Shown one piece after another: positions 1-8,384 of a stretch of DNA of 47,102 bases (within the stretch, counting starts at the first letter, position 1; every line of letters starts with the position of its first letter). Location: contig UBTY01000038.1 of assembly GCA_900468535.1 (NCBI GenBank), positions 1 through 47,102 on the forward strand, written 5' to 3'. The notes below the pieces were generated by a model. The model worked only from the letters and a program-made list of their open reading frames with translations. It was not told where the DNA came from and ran no database searches. Position numbers and translations under genes: made by a program. Source of the stretch: Hyphomicrobiales bacterium. GTDB taxonomy: Bacteria > Pseudomonadota > Alphaproteobacteria > Rhizobiales > Rhizobiaceae.

Positions 1-281
1 ATGCCGTGGATCGAGGGATCGTCGTTCAGCGAGGCAACAAGGGTGGCAAGCTCTTCCTGGCTGGTTTCTTGCGGCAGCGTGTGCTGGACGGACTTGAAGC
101 CACACTCCTTGGCCATCTTGCTCTTCGAATTGACATAGGCATGGCTGGCCGGATCGTCACCGACGATGACCACAGCAAGGCCCGTCGTCACGCCGCTCTG
201 CTTTTGCAAAGCCGATGTCGCGGCCTTCACCGTCTCGATTACCGAAGCTGCAACCTGTTTGCCGTCGATTACTGTCGTCAT
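1..281 (-). CDS. folD: FolD, methylenetetrahydrofolate dehydrogenase/cyclohydrolase (5' part only)
   Basis: The minus strand is open from an ATG at 279-281 to the left edge of the window, so only about the first 93 residues are present and the C-terminal NADP-binding half lies outside. The N-terminus MTTVIDGKQVAA and the stretch GDDPASHAYVNSKSK are typical of FolD. The Tyr-x3-Lys in YVNSK is the conserved catalytic pair of the family. FolD is a cytosolic bifunctional enzyme: it oxidises 5,10-methylene-THF to 5,10-methenyl-THF with NADP+ and hydrolyses that to 10-formyl-THF for purine and formyl-Met synthesis. It reads in the same direction as the pha operon but is separated from phaG by about 200 bp, so it probably has its own promoter. 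Confidence 0.93.
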   Translation of the reverse strand, partial: MTTVIDGKQVAASVIETVKAATSALQKQSGVTTGLAVVIVGDDPASHAYVNSKSKMAKECGFKSVQHTLPQETSQEELATLVASLNDDPSIHG

Positions 282-423
282 GTCCTACCCAACAAAGGCC
301 CTTGTGTGGTTGCTCGCGTTCACGCTGATTGGTGAATGCAAAGCGGCTGCGGGACACTAGGTCGACATGCCGGCAACCTCAATGCGACGCTGACATATTT
401 TATCAAATCTATCATTGGGAAAG

Positions 424-447
424 GAAAACGCTGATGTAATCCATCAG
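424..447 (-). terminator. Weak terminator candidate after the pha operon
   Basis: Read on the minus strand, a perfect 6-bp inverted repeat CTGATG/CATCAG with a 5-nt loop (431-447) is followed by CGTTTTCC. It lies about 30 bp after the phaG stop codon and before folD. The stem is short and AT-rich, so this could be chance. The rest of 282-478 shows no gene. Confidence 0.35.
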
Positions 448-478
448 GACTGATCGGCCATGCGACGCGGACCTCAGA

Positions 479-850
479 CTACTTTTCGGCGGGATCGCGA
501 CTGCTTCCCTTTGCAGGGACGATGGGATCGCCTTCAGCGCGATCGCGGTGGAGGGCCGCGCGCGCGAGCAGCATGAAGGTCACAGGGGTCGTGACGGTGA
601 CGAAAGCGCCGATCAAGATCTCGTGGATCACCAGACGCTCCGACGCGACCGAAAAGAAGACCATCGATGCCAGCATGATAGCACCGACACCCCAGCTGGT
701 GCCGAGCGTCGGCGCATGGATGCGCTCGTAAAAGGTTGGCAACCGCAGAAAACCGATCGCGCCGATGAGGGCGAGCGACGCGCCGATCAGCAAAAGTCCG
801 GCGACGGTCGTGGCCGCCCAAAGCGGCAGATCGGTGCTGTCATGGATCAT
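479..850 (-). CDS. phaG: PhaG/MnhG/MrpG, cation/H+ antiporter subunit G
   Basis: This 123-residue protein has about three hydrophobic segments (roughly residues 12-36, 50-68 and 75-98) and the family hallmark GAIGFLRLPTFYERIHAPTL near residues 30-49. It is the smallest-domain subunit of the Mrp-type antiporter in the inner membrane and has no known catalytic role, but the family needs every subunit for activity. It is the last gene of the pha operon. Its ATG overlaps the phaF stop codon by 4 bp, indicating translational coupling. The C-terminus is polar and charged, probably cytoplasmic. Confidence 0.93.
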   Translation of the reverse strand: MIHDSTDLPLWAATTVAGLLLIGASLALIGAIGFLRLPTFYERIHAPTLGTSWGVGAIMLASMVFFSVASERLVIHEILIGAFVTVTTPVTFMLLARAALHRDRAEGDPIVPAKGSSRDPAEK

Positions 851-1128
851 TCGATAACCTCCCCGCGCATCAGGAATTTCGCAAGCGCCACCGTCGCCAC
901 GAATCCGAGCATACCGATCACCAAAGCGGCCTCGAAATAGACGCCACGGCCAGTGCCAACGCCGAAGGTGACCAACAGCAGCATCGCGTTGACGTAGAAA
1001 GTGTCGAGCGCGATGATGCGGTCCTGCGCACGCGGTCCGATGAACATCCGGATCGACGCGATCGCCATTGCCGCCACCAGCATCAGCTGCGCGACCGAAA
1101 CCGCCGTGAAAAGAATGATGGCGCTCAT
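847..1128 (-). CDS. phaF: PhaF/MnhF/MrpF, cation/H+ antiporter subunit F
   Basis: The 93-residue product has three predicted membrane helices and the MrpF signature around GPRAQDRIIALDTF (residues 32-45), followed by a short loop and two further helices. MrpF is a small structural subunit of the inner-membrane Mrp antiporter complex. The length matches the family (about 90 residues). It overlaps phaE upstream and phaG downstream by 4 bp each, the usual tight packing of this operon. Confidence 0.93.
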   Translation of the reverse strand: MSAIILFTAVSVAQLMLVAAMAIASIRMFIGPRAQDRIIALDTFYVNAMLLLVTFGVGTGRGVYFEAALVIGMLGFVATVALAKFLMRGEVIE

Positions 1129-1601
1129 GCGAATATCTCCATCAACAGTTTCTCATACCGGTTCTTGATGGTGTCGCGCCAAACCGCCTCATTCTGGATG
1201 TCGAGGACGTGAAGAAGAACTGTATTGTCGTTGGAATCGTATTCGAGCCAGGCCGATCCCGGGGTACTGGTCAGGATGACGGCGAGCAGCGCCAGAGCGA
1301 ACTGGTTTCTGATCTCGAGGTGAATGGTCAGAAAACCCGGACTATGCCGCTGACGGCCACTTCGAAGAATGACCCACGCAACCGCGAGGTTCGATACGAC
1401 AATATCGTAGACCACCCGGAAAAAGAGCTTCGGCAGCAGGTACCACTTGGCAAGGTTCGGCCTTTCCGGGCGCAACGAAGCCATGGCCCATGACGCTACC
1501 ACGGCGACGATAGCGCCCAGTACGAACTGGCCGAGCGTGAACCCGTTGAGAAGCAGCCACATCAGTACCAGACAAGCGGTCAGAATCGGATAAGGAAACA
1601 T
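1125..1601 (-). CDS. phaE: PhaE/MnhE/MrpE, cation/H+ antiporter subunit E
   Basis: The 158-residue protein has N-terminal hydrophobic helices (about residues 5-45) and a soluble C-terminal half containing LTSTPGSAWLEYD and LLHVLDI, both typical of MrpE. The family forms part of the antiporter's membrane module and is needed for assembly. The start ATG (1599-1601) directly abuts the phaD stop codon, and its own end overlaps phaF by 4 bp. Confidence 0.93.
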   Translation of the reverse strand: MFPYPILTACLVLMWLLLNGFTLGQFVLGAIVAVVASWAMASLRPERPNLAKWYLLPKLFFRVVYDIVVSNLAVAWVILRSGRQRHSPGFLTIHLEIRNQFALALLAVILTSTPGSAWLEYDSNDNTVLLHVLDIQNEAVWRDTIKNRYEKLLMEIFA

Positions 1602-3236
1602 CTAGTGGCTCCCCGTTTCGCTGCCGGCGCCGCTTGCCTTGTAGTCCGGAATCCGCACAGCCTTGCTGACCGCATCAATGTAGACACTGGGTTTGCGCAG
1701 CGTTCGGATGGTCGAATCCATATATTGCATTGCCGGCCCAGCCTGCACTGTCAGGCCAAGTGTCAGCAACAGCAGGAACATGACGGGCACGATTTCGATG
1801 ACCAGAACCCGCGGCACGGTTCCCTCGATCGAGCTCCAGAAGGTTCGGATGCCCGCTCGCGTCATGGAAATCAGCGCCGCCACTCCAGACAGGATAACGA
1901 GCGTAATGAGTGTCCAGATCGCGGCAGTCGGCGGCACTCCGATCGCGCCCGTGCCCATCATCGCCGAAAGCATGGCGAACTTTGCGACGAACCCGGAAAG
2001 CGGCGGAAGGCCGGAAAGCAGGATCGCGCAGGCTGCAAAGCAGACACCGAGGATGGCCATTGTGCCGGGCATGGCGACGCCATCAGCCTCCTCGGGCTCG
2101 TCCTCTTCCGCATCGCCATAGGCTTCCATCGTAACCGCGAGAACGTTCGCTCCCGCATCCTGGCCGCGTTCCACGAGTTCGATCAGCATGAAGAAGGCAC
2201 TGATCGATAACGTCGAACTGACGAGATAAAGCAAGCCGCCGGAGGATATCGCTCCGTCATTGATGCCAAGCACCATCAACAGCGTGCCCGAAGACACCAG
2301 AACAGAGAACCCGGCGAGTCGACCGAGCGCCTGAGAGGCAAGCACGCCGATGGTGCCAAAGATGATCGTGGCCATGCCACCATAAAGAAGAACGACATTG
2401 CCGAACCCCGAGGACGGCCCTTCCCCAAAGAGGAGCATCGTCAACCTCAGTATCGCGTAGATGCCAAGCTTGCTCATGATCGCAAAAATACCGGCGACCG
2501 GCGCCGAGGCAGCGCTATAGGCCGGCGGAAGCCAGAAGCAGAGTGGCCACATCCCGGCCTTGATCAGAAAAACGATCCCGAGAATACCCGCTCCAGCCTC
2601 CATCAACATGCGGCGATCGGGCTCGATGTCGGGAATGCGGGCGGCGAGATCGGCCATGTTCAGCGTTCCGGCGGTGCCGTAGATCAAGCTGACGCCGATC
2701 AGGAAGAGAAGCGCCGCCACGAGATTGACCGCGATGTAGTGCATGCCCGCCTTCACACGCAACGGACCGGAACCGTGCAGCAGGAGGCCGTATGATGCCG
2801 CGAGCATCACTTCGAAGAAGACGAAGAGGTTGAACAGGTCCCCCGTCAGGAAGGCACCATTTACACCCATCAGCAGCAACTGGAACATGCTGTGAAAGTG
2901 AGCGCCGACGGCGTGCCATCGCGCCATCGAGAAGACCAGCGCGGGGACCGCCAGCAGCGCCGTCAAGAGCAGCATCAACGCAGAGAGCCCGTCGAGAACC
3001 AGAACGATCCCGAAGGGTGCAGCCCAATTCCCGAGAAGATACACCCCGTCGAAATCATTCGGACCACTCTCGATGCGGAAAAGCAGGAAGGCGACGAATG
3101 CAAGAATGACCGTGGCGGCGAGGCTGATCATAGCCTTGGTGGTGCGGCGGCGCTCATCGACGAAGAGCAGAACAGCGCTCGTGACGAGCGGAATGAGGAT
3201 TGGCGCAATGACGAGATGGTGTGTCCAGCTGTTCAT
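1602..3236 (-). CDS. phaD: PhaD/MnhD/MrpD, cation/H+ antiporter subunit D
   Basis: This 544-residue polytopic membrane protein belongs to the proton-translocating family related to complex I NuoL/M/N. It carries the membrane glutamate in FNLFVFFEVMLAASYG (about E142) and the lysine in FLIKAGMWPLCFWLP (about K226); such residues line the proton path in this family. One oddity is a strongly acidic insertion at about residues 371-386 (GDAEEDEPEEADG) between two helices, probably a soluble loop. Roughly 12-14 helices are apparent. It overlaps phaC by 4 bp and ends directly at phaE. Confidence 0.95.
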   Translation of the reverse strand: MNSWTHHLVIAPILIPLVTSAVLLFVDERRRTTKAMISLAATVILAFVAFLLFRIESGPNDFDGVYLLGNWAAPFGIVLVLDGLSALMLLLTALLAVPALVFSMARWHAVGAHFHSMFQLLLMGVNGAFLTGDLFNLFVFFEVMLAASYGLLLHGSGPLRVKAGMHYIAVNLVAALLFLIGVSLIYGTAGTLNMADLAARIPDIEPDRRMLMEAGAGILGIVFLIKAGMWPLCFWLPPAYSAASAPVAGIFAIMSKLGIYAILRLTMLLFGEGPSSGFGNVVLLYGGMATIIFGTIGVLASQALGRLAGFSVLVSSGTLLMVLGINDGAISSGGLLYLVSSTLSISAFFMLIELVERGQDAGANVLAVTMEAYGDAEEDEPEEADGVAMPGTMAILGVCFAACAILLSGLPPLSGFVAKFAMLSAMMGTGAIGVPPTAAIWTLITLVILSGVAALISMTRAGIRTFWSSIEGTVPRVLVIEIVPVMFLLLLTLGLTVQAGPAMQYMDSTIRTLRKPSVYIDAVSKAVRIPDYKASGAGSETGSH

Positions 3237-3571
3237 CGCGGTTCGTTCCTGCCATCGACATGGTCATTGCCGGTCAATCCACGGGAAGCGAGCAGGACCA
3301 CAAGAAAAAGCGCGGTCGTTGCAAAGCCGATGACAATAGCCGTCAACACGAGCGCCTGCGGCACCGGATCGGCAAGCGCCGTGGCCGGAAGCCCATCGCC
3401 AAGGATGGGCGGCACGTTGGCCTTGACGCCACCAACGCCGAAAATGAAGAGATTGACGGCGTAGGACAACAGCGAGAGCCCGACAATAACCTGGTAGGTT
3501 CGCGGGCGCAGGATCAGCCAGATCCCGCAACTCGTCATCACCCCGATCGCGATCGACAAGATCAGTTCCAT
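3233..3571 (-). CDS. phaC: PhaC/MnhC/MrpC, cation/H+ antiporter subunit C
   Basis: The 112-residue protein starts MELILSIAIGV and has three helices homologous to NuoK: residues about 2-22, 27-48 and 72-95. GLSLLSYAVNLFIF is a MrpC hallmark. The same frame stays open upstream to about 4006, but that extension is antisense-like filler inside phaAB. The ATG at 3569-3571 shares its A with the phaAB stop codon (TAATG), the natural coupled start. The length fits the family. Confidence 0.94.
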   Translation of the reverse strand: MELILSIAIGVMTSCGIWLILRPRTYQVIVGLSLLSYAVNLFIFGVGGVKANVPPILGDGLPATALADPVPQALVLTAIVIGFATTALFLVVLLASRGLTGNDHVDGRNEPR

Positions 3572-6492
3572 TACGCCTCCTCCGACTTGACGGTCTCTGT
3601 CGCACGAAGGCGGTTGATGCGGATCGACTGGTGCGCGAGTGCAACGAGGATGAGGACCGTCGAGCCAACGACCAGACTGAAGACACCGAGATCGAACAGA
3701 AGCGCGGTCGCCGCGGGCATTTTTCCAATCAGCGGCAGTTCGATGTAGCGGGAGTGGGTCGTCAGGAACGGATAACCGAATAGCCAAGCGCCGGCACCCG
3801 TCAGGAATGCCGTGAGCAATCCCGCCCCCATCCAGCGCAACGGAAGAATACGAATGCGATCTTCCGCCCAGCGCGTCCCGCCCGCGAGATACTGAAGCAG
3901 GAAGGCGATCGACAGCGTCAATCCAGCCGAGAAGCCGCCACCCGGCAAATCGTGACCGCGCATGAAGATGTAGACCGCAAACGTAATGACCACAGGGAAC
4001 AGCCACTGCATGATCACGGAAGGCACAAGCAGGTAGTCGCGGACGGTATCTCCTGCCGAGCGCTCCGGACGCTCTTCATCGAAGCGGTTCTGGATCTGCT
4101 GCTGTTCCGGCATCCCCATGCTGTCGTCCGCAGGGCGGAAGCGGCGAAGCAGCGCATAGACCGTTAGGGCAACGACACCGAGAACGGCGATTTCCCCGAG
4201 CGTGTCGAAGCCTCGGAAGTCGACTAGAATGACGTTGACGACATTGCGGCCGCCACCGAGCGAATAGGCGTTTTCCAGGAAGTAATTCGCGATCGCGTCC
4301 GGCACCGGCATCGTCATGACCGCGTAGGCCATCAACGACATCGACACGCCACACACGACGGCAAGTGCGAAGTCGCGGAAGCGACGGAACCTCGAACGCA
4401 ACGTCATCGTCTCGCCGAACCCCTCGCTCCGCTTCGGCAGCCACCGAAGACCAAGGAGGATCAGGACTGTCGTGACGATTTCGACCAGCAGCTGGGTAAT
4501 GGCCAGATCAGGCGCCGAGAGCCAGATGAAAGTCGTGCAGACAATCAATCCGACACCGCCGAGCATGATCAGCGCCGCAAGCCGATGGTATTTCGCGAGA
4601 TAGGCCGTGCCGATGGCAAGGCATATGCCGATCGCCCACAATGTCGCGAATACCGGATCTATCCCCGAATTGGTGAAGGGTCGGCTCTGAAACCCTCTGA
4701 GATAAAGTGGCAGCAGGCCGGCAGCAAAGCCCATCACCACGACCCAGCGCAGCTGTTGTTGGAGCCTGCGTGTTCCAAGTCGCTGTTCGGCGATACGAGC
4801 CCAACGCCAGGACACTTCGACCAGGATACGCTCGAAGATACGTTGCCCCTTGAGCTTTCGGAATATGGGCGGACCATCTTCGCAACGCGCGAAGTAGTCC
4901 TTCAGCACCACATAAATCGCCACGCCCCCGGCAAGCGCTATCGCGCTCATGATCAGGGGAAGATTGACGCCATGCCAAATGGCGAGGCTGTATTCCGGCG
5001 TGTCCTCACGAAGAACGCTGACGACAGCCGTATGCAGGAAGGGACCGATCGACAGCGCGGGAATGATACCAACGACAAGGCAGAGGACGACGAGAAGCTC
5101 GATCGGGAAGCGCATCCAGCGCGGCGGCTCGTGCGGGTTCGCGATCGGCAGGTCGGTCGGCGGCGGGCCGAAGAAAACGGTGTGAATGAAGCGCAGCGAA
5201 TAGGCGACGCTGAAGGCAGCGGCCAGCGTCGCGACATAGGGCAGAATTCGGTCAAGGATCGAGTCCGCGTGCGTCTCCACCGCCTCGGCGAAGAACATCT
5301 CTTTCGACAGGAAGCCGTTCAGAAGCGGAACGCCGGCCATCGCAGCACTCGCGACGATCGCGAGAGTCGCAGTGAACGGCATGAACCTGAACAATCCGCT
5401 GAGCCTTCGCATATCGCGCGTGCCGGTCTCGTGATCGATGATCCCGGCGGCCATGAACAACGACGCCTTGAAGGTGGCGTGATTGAGCATGTGGAAGATC
5501 GCTGCGACCGTCGCCAGCGGGCTGCCCAGACTGAGCAGCGTCGTGATCAGGCCGAGGTGACTGATGGTGGAATAGGCCAGCAATCCCTTCAGATCCCGCT
5601 GGAACATGGCGAAGTAGGCGCCAAGCAGGAGCGTGATGATCCCTGCCGCACCGACGATCCAGAACCATTCCCAGGTGCCTGAAAGCGCCGGCCAGAAGCG
5701 GGCAAGCAGGAATACACCAGCCTTCACCATTGTTGCCGAATGCAGAAAGGCCGATACCGGCGTCGGCGCGGCCATCGCGTTCGGCAGCCAGAAATGGAAC
5801 GGAAACTGAGCACTCTTCGTCAGCGCGCCGAGCAGAATAAAGATCAGCGCCGGCAGATAAAGGGGGTGAGCACGAATGATGTCGCCGGAAGCGAGGATCT
5901 TGTCGAGGTCGTAGCTGCCGACGATGTTTCCGAGCAGAATTAGGCCGATCAGCAGGCAAAAGCCGCCGATCCCGGTGACCGTCAGCGCCATTCGCGCTCC
6001 GTCACGCGCCGCGGCGCTGTTGTGCCAATAGCTGATCAGCAGGAACGAGAAAATGCTCGTCAGCTCCCAGAAAACCGACAGCAGGATCACGTTGCCTGAA
6101 ATTACGATCCCGAGCATGGCCCCCATGAAGGCCAGCAGGAATGAGAAGAAGCGCGTAACGGGGTCTTCTTCCGACATGTAGTAGCGTGCGTAGAGGACGA
6201 CGAGCAAACCGATCGCGGTCACCAGCATGGCGAAAATCCATGCAAAGCCATCCATCCGCAACGTGAAATCAAGCCCAAGCTGCGGGAGCCATTGCAGCTT
6301 GTAATAAACCACGCCTCCGCCTGAGACCGCGGGATAGTTAATCGCGGTGAGAAGTAGGGACGCCAGCGTAACCGCACCGGCCAGCCCCGCCGGCAGGCGG
6401 CGCGACGACGTGTTCAACAGGAACACGGAAAGAAAGCTTCCGAGAAAGGGAAGGACAAGCAGCGCAAGAAGAGAGATCGATCCGCCTGTTAT
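3571..6492 (-). CDS. phaAB: PhaAB, fused cation/H+ antiporter subunits A and B
   Basis: About 973 residues if read from 6492, 951 from the first normal start (GTG, 6424-6426). The first ~500 residues are the NuoL-like MrpA core, with ELTSIFSFLLISYWHN and KSAQFPFHFWLPNAM carrying the conserved membrane Glu and Lys. Next come the MrpA C-terminal helices and a fused MrpB domain at about 800-950 (VVITFAVYIFMRGHDLPGGGFSAG). This A/B fusion is the rhizobial form; the S. meliloti pha complex is described as a K+ efflux system for alkaline and salt stress. It heads the operon. The GTG start would delete most of the first helix (SLLALLVLPFLGSFLS). The reading frame continues back to a TAA at 6502-6504, and an ATA codon at 6490-6492 sits 7 nt after AAGG. 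I therefore place the start there, with reservation. Confidence 0.9.
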   Translation of the reverse strand: MTGGSISLLALLVLPFLGSFLSVFLLNTSSRRLPAGLAGAVTLASLLLTAINYPAVSGGGVVYYKLQWLPQLGLDFTLRMDGFAWIFAMLVTAIGLLVVLYARYYMSEEDPVTRFFSFLLAFMGAMLGIVISGNVILLSVFWELTSIFSFLLISYWHNSAAARDGARMALTVTGIGGFCLLIGLILLGNIVGSYDLDKILASGDIIRAHPLYLPALIFILLGALTKSAQFPFHFWLPNAMAAPTPVSAFLHSATMVKAGVFLLARFWPALSGTWEWFWIVGAAGIITLLLGAYFAMFQRDLKGLLAYSTISHLGLITTLLSLGSPLATVAAIFHMLNHATFKASLFMAAGIIDHETGTRDMRRLSGLFRFMPFTATLAIVASAAMAGVPLLNGFLSKEMFFAEAVETHADSILDRILPYVATLAAAFSVAYSLRFIHTVFFGPPPTDLPIANPHEPPRWMRFPIELLVVLCLVVGIIPALSIGPFLHTAVVSVLREDTPEYSLAIWHGVNLPLIMSAIALAGGVAIYVVLKDYFARCEDGPPIFRKLKGQRIFERILVEVSWRWARIAEQRLGTRRLQQQLRWVVVMGFAAGLLPLYLRGFQSRPFTNSGIDPVFATLWAIGICLAIGTAYLAKYHRLAALIMLGGVGLIVCTTFIWLSAPDLAITQLLVEIVTTVLILLGLRWLPKRSEGFGETMTLRSRFRRFRDFALAVVCGVSMSLMAYAVMTMPVPDAIANYFLENAYSLGGGRNVVNVILVDFRGFDTLGEIAVLGVVALTVYALLRRFRPADDSMGMPEQQQIQNRFDEERPERSAGDTVRDYLLVPSVIMQWLFPVVITFAVYIFMRGHDLPGGGFSAGLTLSIAFLLQYLAGGTRWAEDRIRILPLRWMGAGLLTAFLTGAGAWLFGYPFLTTHSRYIELPLIGKMPAATALLFDLGVFSLVVGSTVLILVALAHQSIRINRLRATETVKSEEA

Positions 6493-6582
6493 CCCAACAC
6501 CTTATTCCTTCGCTTTTGCCTCCGCCAAGTCCACCAGCAGCCACAGAATCAACCGCTGGTCTTTCGGCGAGAATTGCCTTAT

Positions 6583-6885
6583 ATGAAAGATAGTAACCAA
6601 TATGGGCAGCTTTGCGCAATGGGTCACGCGAACAATTCGAAGATTCTGACACCGGCACTTTGTCGCGCAGCGCGAGGCCTCCTCGATTGGACCCAAACGG
6701 ACCTCGCCGATCGCTCGGGTGTGTCTCGCAGTACGATCAAGGATTATGAGGGCAGCCGACGCCACGAAGTGCACCGTGCCACGGAAGCGCAGTTACGGCT
6801 AGCCTTCGAGAGTGGCGGCGCCACTTTTGTCTGCCTTGAGGATGAAACGGTGGCGCTTTGCACCAAGCGCGTGACAAACACCTGA
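6583..6885 (+). CDS. Small XRE-family helix-turn-helix regulator
   Basis: About 100 residues, nearly all one cro/CI-type helix-turn-helix. ILTPALCRAARGLLDWTQTD forms the first helices and LADRSGVSRSTIKDYEGS the recognition part, followed by a tail ending FVCLEDETVAL. Single-domain proteins of this type are common in Rhizobiales, mostly of unknown target. The start is uncertain: TTG 6574, ATG 6583 and ATG 6619 are all in frame, and none has a strong ribosome site. It is divergent from phaAB with only about 90 bp between, so it could regulate the antiporter operon or itself. That link is inferred from position only. Confidence 0.8.
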   Translation: MKDSNQYGQLCAMGHANNSKILTPALCRAARGLLDWTQTDLADRSGVSRSTIKDYEGSRRHEVHRATEAQLRLAFESGGATFVCLEDETVALCTKRVTNT

Positions 6886-6906
6886 ACTTCACCGCGGATC
6901 GGAGAC

Positions 6907-6923
6907 CTGGCGCATTGCGCCAG
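6907..6923. terminator. Short hairpin between convergent genes
   Basis: A perfect 7-bp stem CTGGCGC/GCGCCAG with a 3-nt loop lies between the ends of the XRE gene and the ABC ATPase gene. Neither side has a T tract, so it may only protect mRNA ends. Confidence 0.35.
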
Positions 6924-6927
6924 ATCG

Positions 6928-7719
6928 TCAAAGCAGCATCGAAGCGCCGCGGTCGAGATAGGTATCGAGAAACTGCTCGAGACGCGGATGACGCGGCTTC
7001 TTGAAGACCTCCTGCGGGGGACCGGTGAAGAGGATCTTGCCGTGATCGAGAAAAGCAATCTGCTGCCCGACCGTGGCCGCAAAGCCAATCTCGTGTGACA
7101 CAACCACCATGGTCATGCCTTCCTTCGCGAGGTCGCGCATGACGTTGAGCACTTCGCCAGTCAGTTCGGGGTCAAGCGAGGATGTCGGCTCGTCGAAGAG
7201 CATGATCTTCGGCTTCAAGGCGAGCGCGCGGGCGATCGCCACGCGCTGCTGCTGGCCGCCGGAGAGTTGCGAAGGATAGTGCCCTGCCCGAGCTTCGAGG
7301 CCAACCTTGACGAGTTGCGCCATGGCGCGCTCCTCGGCCTCCTTGCGGTTCATTTTGTGAACGGTCTTCAGGGCTTCACTGACGTTGCCGAGCGCGGTCA
7401 TGTGAGGCCATAGATTGAACTGCTGGAACACCATACCGATCTGCGCACGGATCGCACGATTGGCGGCGGGGGAAATACGCTCGCGCACGCCTTGGGCGTT
7501 CTCCGTGAAGCCAAGAACTTCGCCATTGACCGTGATCGTGCCCGATGTTGCCTCTTCCAGAAAGGCCATGCAGCGCAGAAGCGTGCTCTTGCCCGAGCCG
7601 GATGGGCCGATCAGGCACGACACCTGACCCTGCGGAATATCAAGACCGACGTCCTGCAGGACGGTGGTTTCTCCGAACCGCTTGACGAGATTTTTGACTG
7701 CGATCGCGGGAAGGCTCAT
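6928..7719 (-). CDS. Polar amino-acid ABC transporter ATP-binding protein
   Basis: The 263-residue ATPase has Walker A LIGPSGSGKSTLL, Q-loop GMVFQQFNLWPH, signature LSGGQQQRVAIARAL, Walker B IMLFDEPTSSLDPEL and the H-loop in VVVSHEIGFA. This is the GlnQ/HisP type that powers uptake of amino acids and related solutes at the inner membrane. I use ATG 7717-7719 (MSLPAIAVKNLV) rather than an upstream start at 7797, because it overlaps the permease stop codon by 4 bp and puts the usual N-terminus first. It is the last gene of a four-gene importer operon. The solute cannot be read from the sequence. Confidence 0.93.
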   Translation of the reverse strand: MSLPAIAVKNLVKRFGETTVLQDVGLDIPQGQVSCLIGPSGSGKSTLLRCMAFLEEATSGTITVNGEVLGFTENAQGVRERISPAANRAIRAQIGMVFQQFNLWPHMTALGNVSEALKTVHKMNRKEAEERAMAQLVKVGLEARAGHYPSQLSGGQQQRVAIARALALKPKIMLFDEPTSSLDPELTGEVLNVMRDLAKEGMTMVVVSHEIGFAATVGQQIAFLDHGKILFTGPPQEVFKKPRHPRLEQFLDTYLDRGASMLL

Positions 7720-8384
7720 GCGTTGAAAAACCTGAATCTGGTGAGTTTCGTTTCGACGAGGTGGCCAAGGCGGCCGGTTATCTCGACAAGGATCCAATAA
7801 AAGAGCGCCAAGACCGTAAGCGCCTCTACGAAGGCGTATTGCTGCGCACCGATGGCGCTCAACGTTGCCGTCAGCTCCGGCACCGTGATGATCGAAAGAA
7901 CCGCCGTTTCCTTCATCAACAAGACAGCCATGTTCAAAGACGGCGGCAGTACAAGCATCGTCATTTCAGGCAAAAGGATGCGCCTGATGATCTGACCTTG
8001 GGTAAGCCCGACGCATTCTCCAGCCTCGATATGCCCCTTCGGCACCGCCAGAAAGCCGGAGCGGAAAATCTCGCTGTAGTAAGCTGCACCATAGATGGAA
8101 ATCCCGATGAGACCTGCCGGCAACGGATCCAGACTCAATCCAATGAACGGGCCGCCGTAATAAACCAGAAAGATCTGGATCAGGAACGGCGTACCGCGCA
8201 GGATAGCCACGATGAAGCCGAGAAGCTTGTCCAGCAACACGCCGCCGAACCGACGGCCGACCGCAACAAAAAAGCCGATGATGGCGGCAGCAATGGTGCC
8301 TACTACCCAAATCAGAACGGTGACGCCGGCACCGCTTGCGATCGCCGGCAACTGATCGCGAATGACGTTGATATCGAAGGTCAT
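7716..8384 (-). CDS. Amino-acid ABC transporter permease (second)
   Basis: The 222-residue membrane protein of the HisM/GlnP type has about five helices. The EAA loop that docks the ATPase is at about residues 120-145 (EAGECVGLTQGQIIRRILLPE). The segment IVAILRGTPFLIQIFLVYYGGP is the typical RGTP motif of polar amino-acid permeases. It overlaps the other permease upstream and the ATPase downstream by 4 bp each. It forms a heterodimeric pore with its neighbour. Confidence 0.93.
   Translation of the reverse strand: MTFDINVIRDQLPAIASGAGVTVLIWVVGTIAAAIIGFFVAVGRRFGGVLLDKLLGFIVAILRGTPFLIQIFLVYYGGPFIGLSLDPLPAGLIGISIYGAAYYSEIFRSGFLAVPKGHIEAGECVGLTQGQIIRRILLPEMTMLVLPPSLNMAVLLMKETAVLSIITVPELTATLSAIGAQQYAFVEALTVLALFYWILVEITGRLGHLVETKLTRFRFFNA

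Noticed and set aside
431..447. Inverted repeat as an operator for folD
   Set aside because: It is closer to the end of the pha operon than to the folD start and has T residues after it on the minus strand, so a weak terminator is the simpler reading.
3572..4006. N-terminal extension of phaC to a 257-residue protein
   Set aside because: The extra residues overlap phaAB on the same strand and have no similarity to MrpC. The coupled ATG at 3569-3571 gives the family length.
4585..5682. A 365-codon open frame on the plus strand
   Set aside because: Antisense to phaAB; highly charged with no membrane segment or motif.
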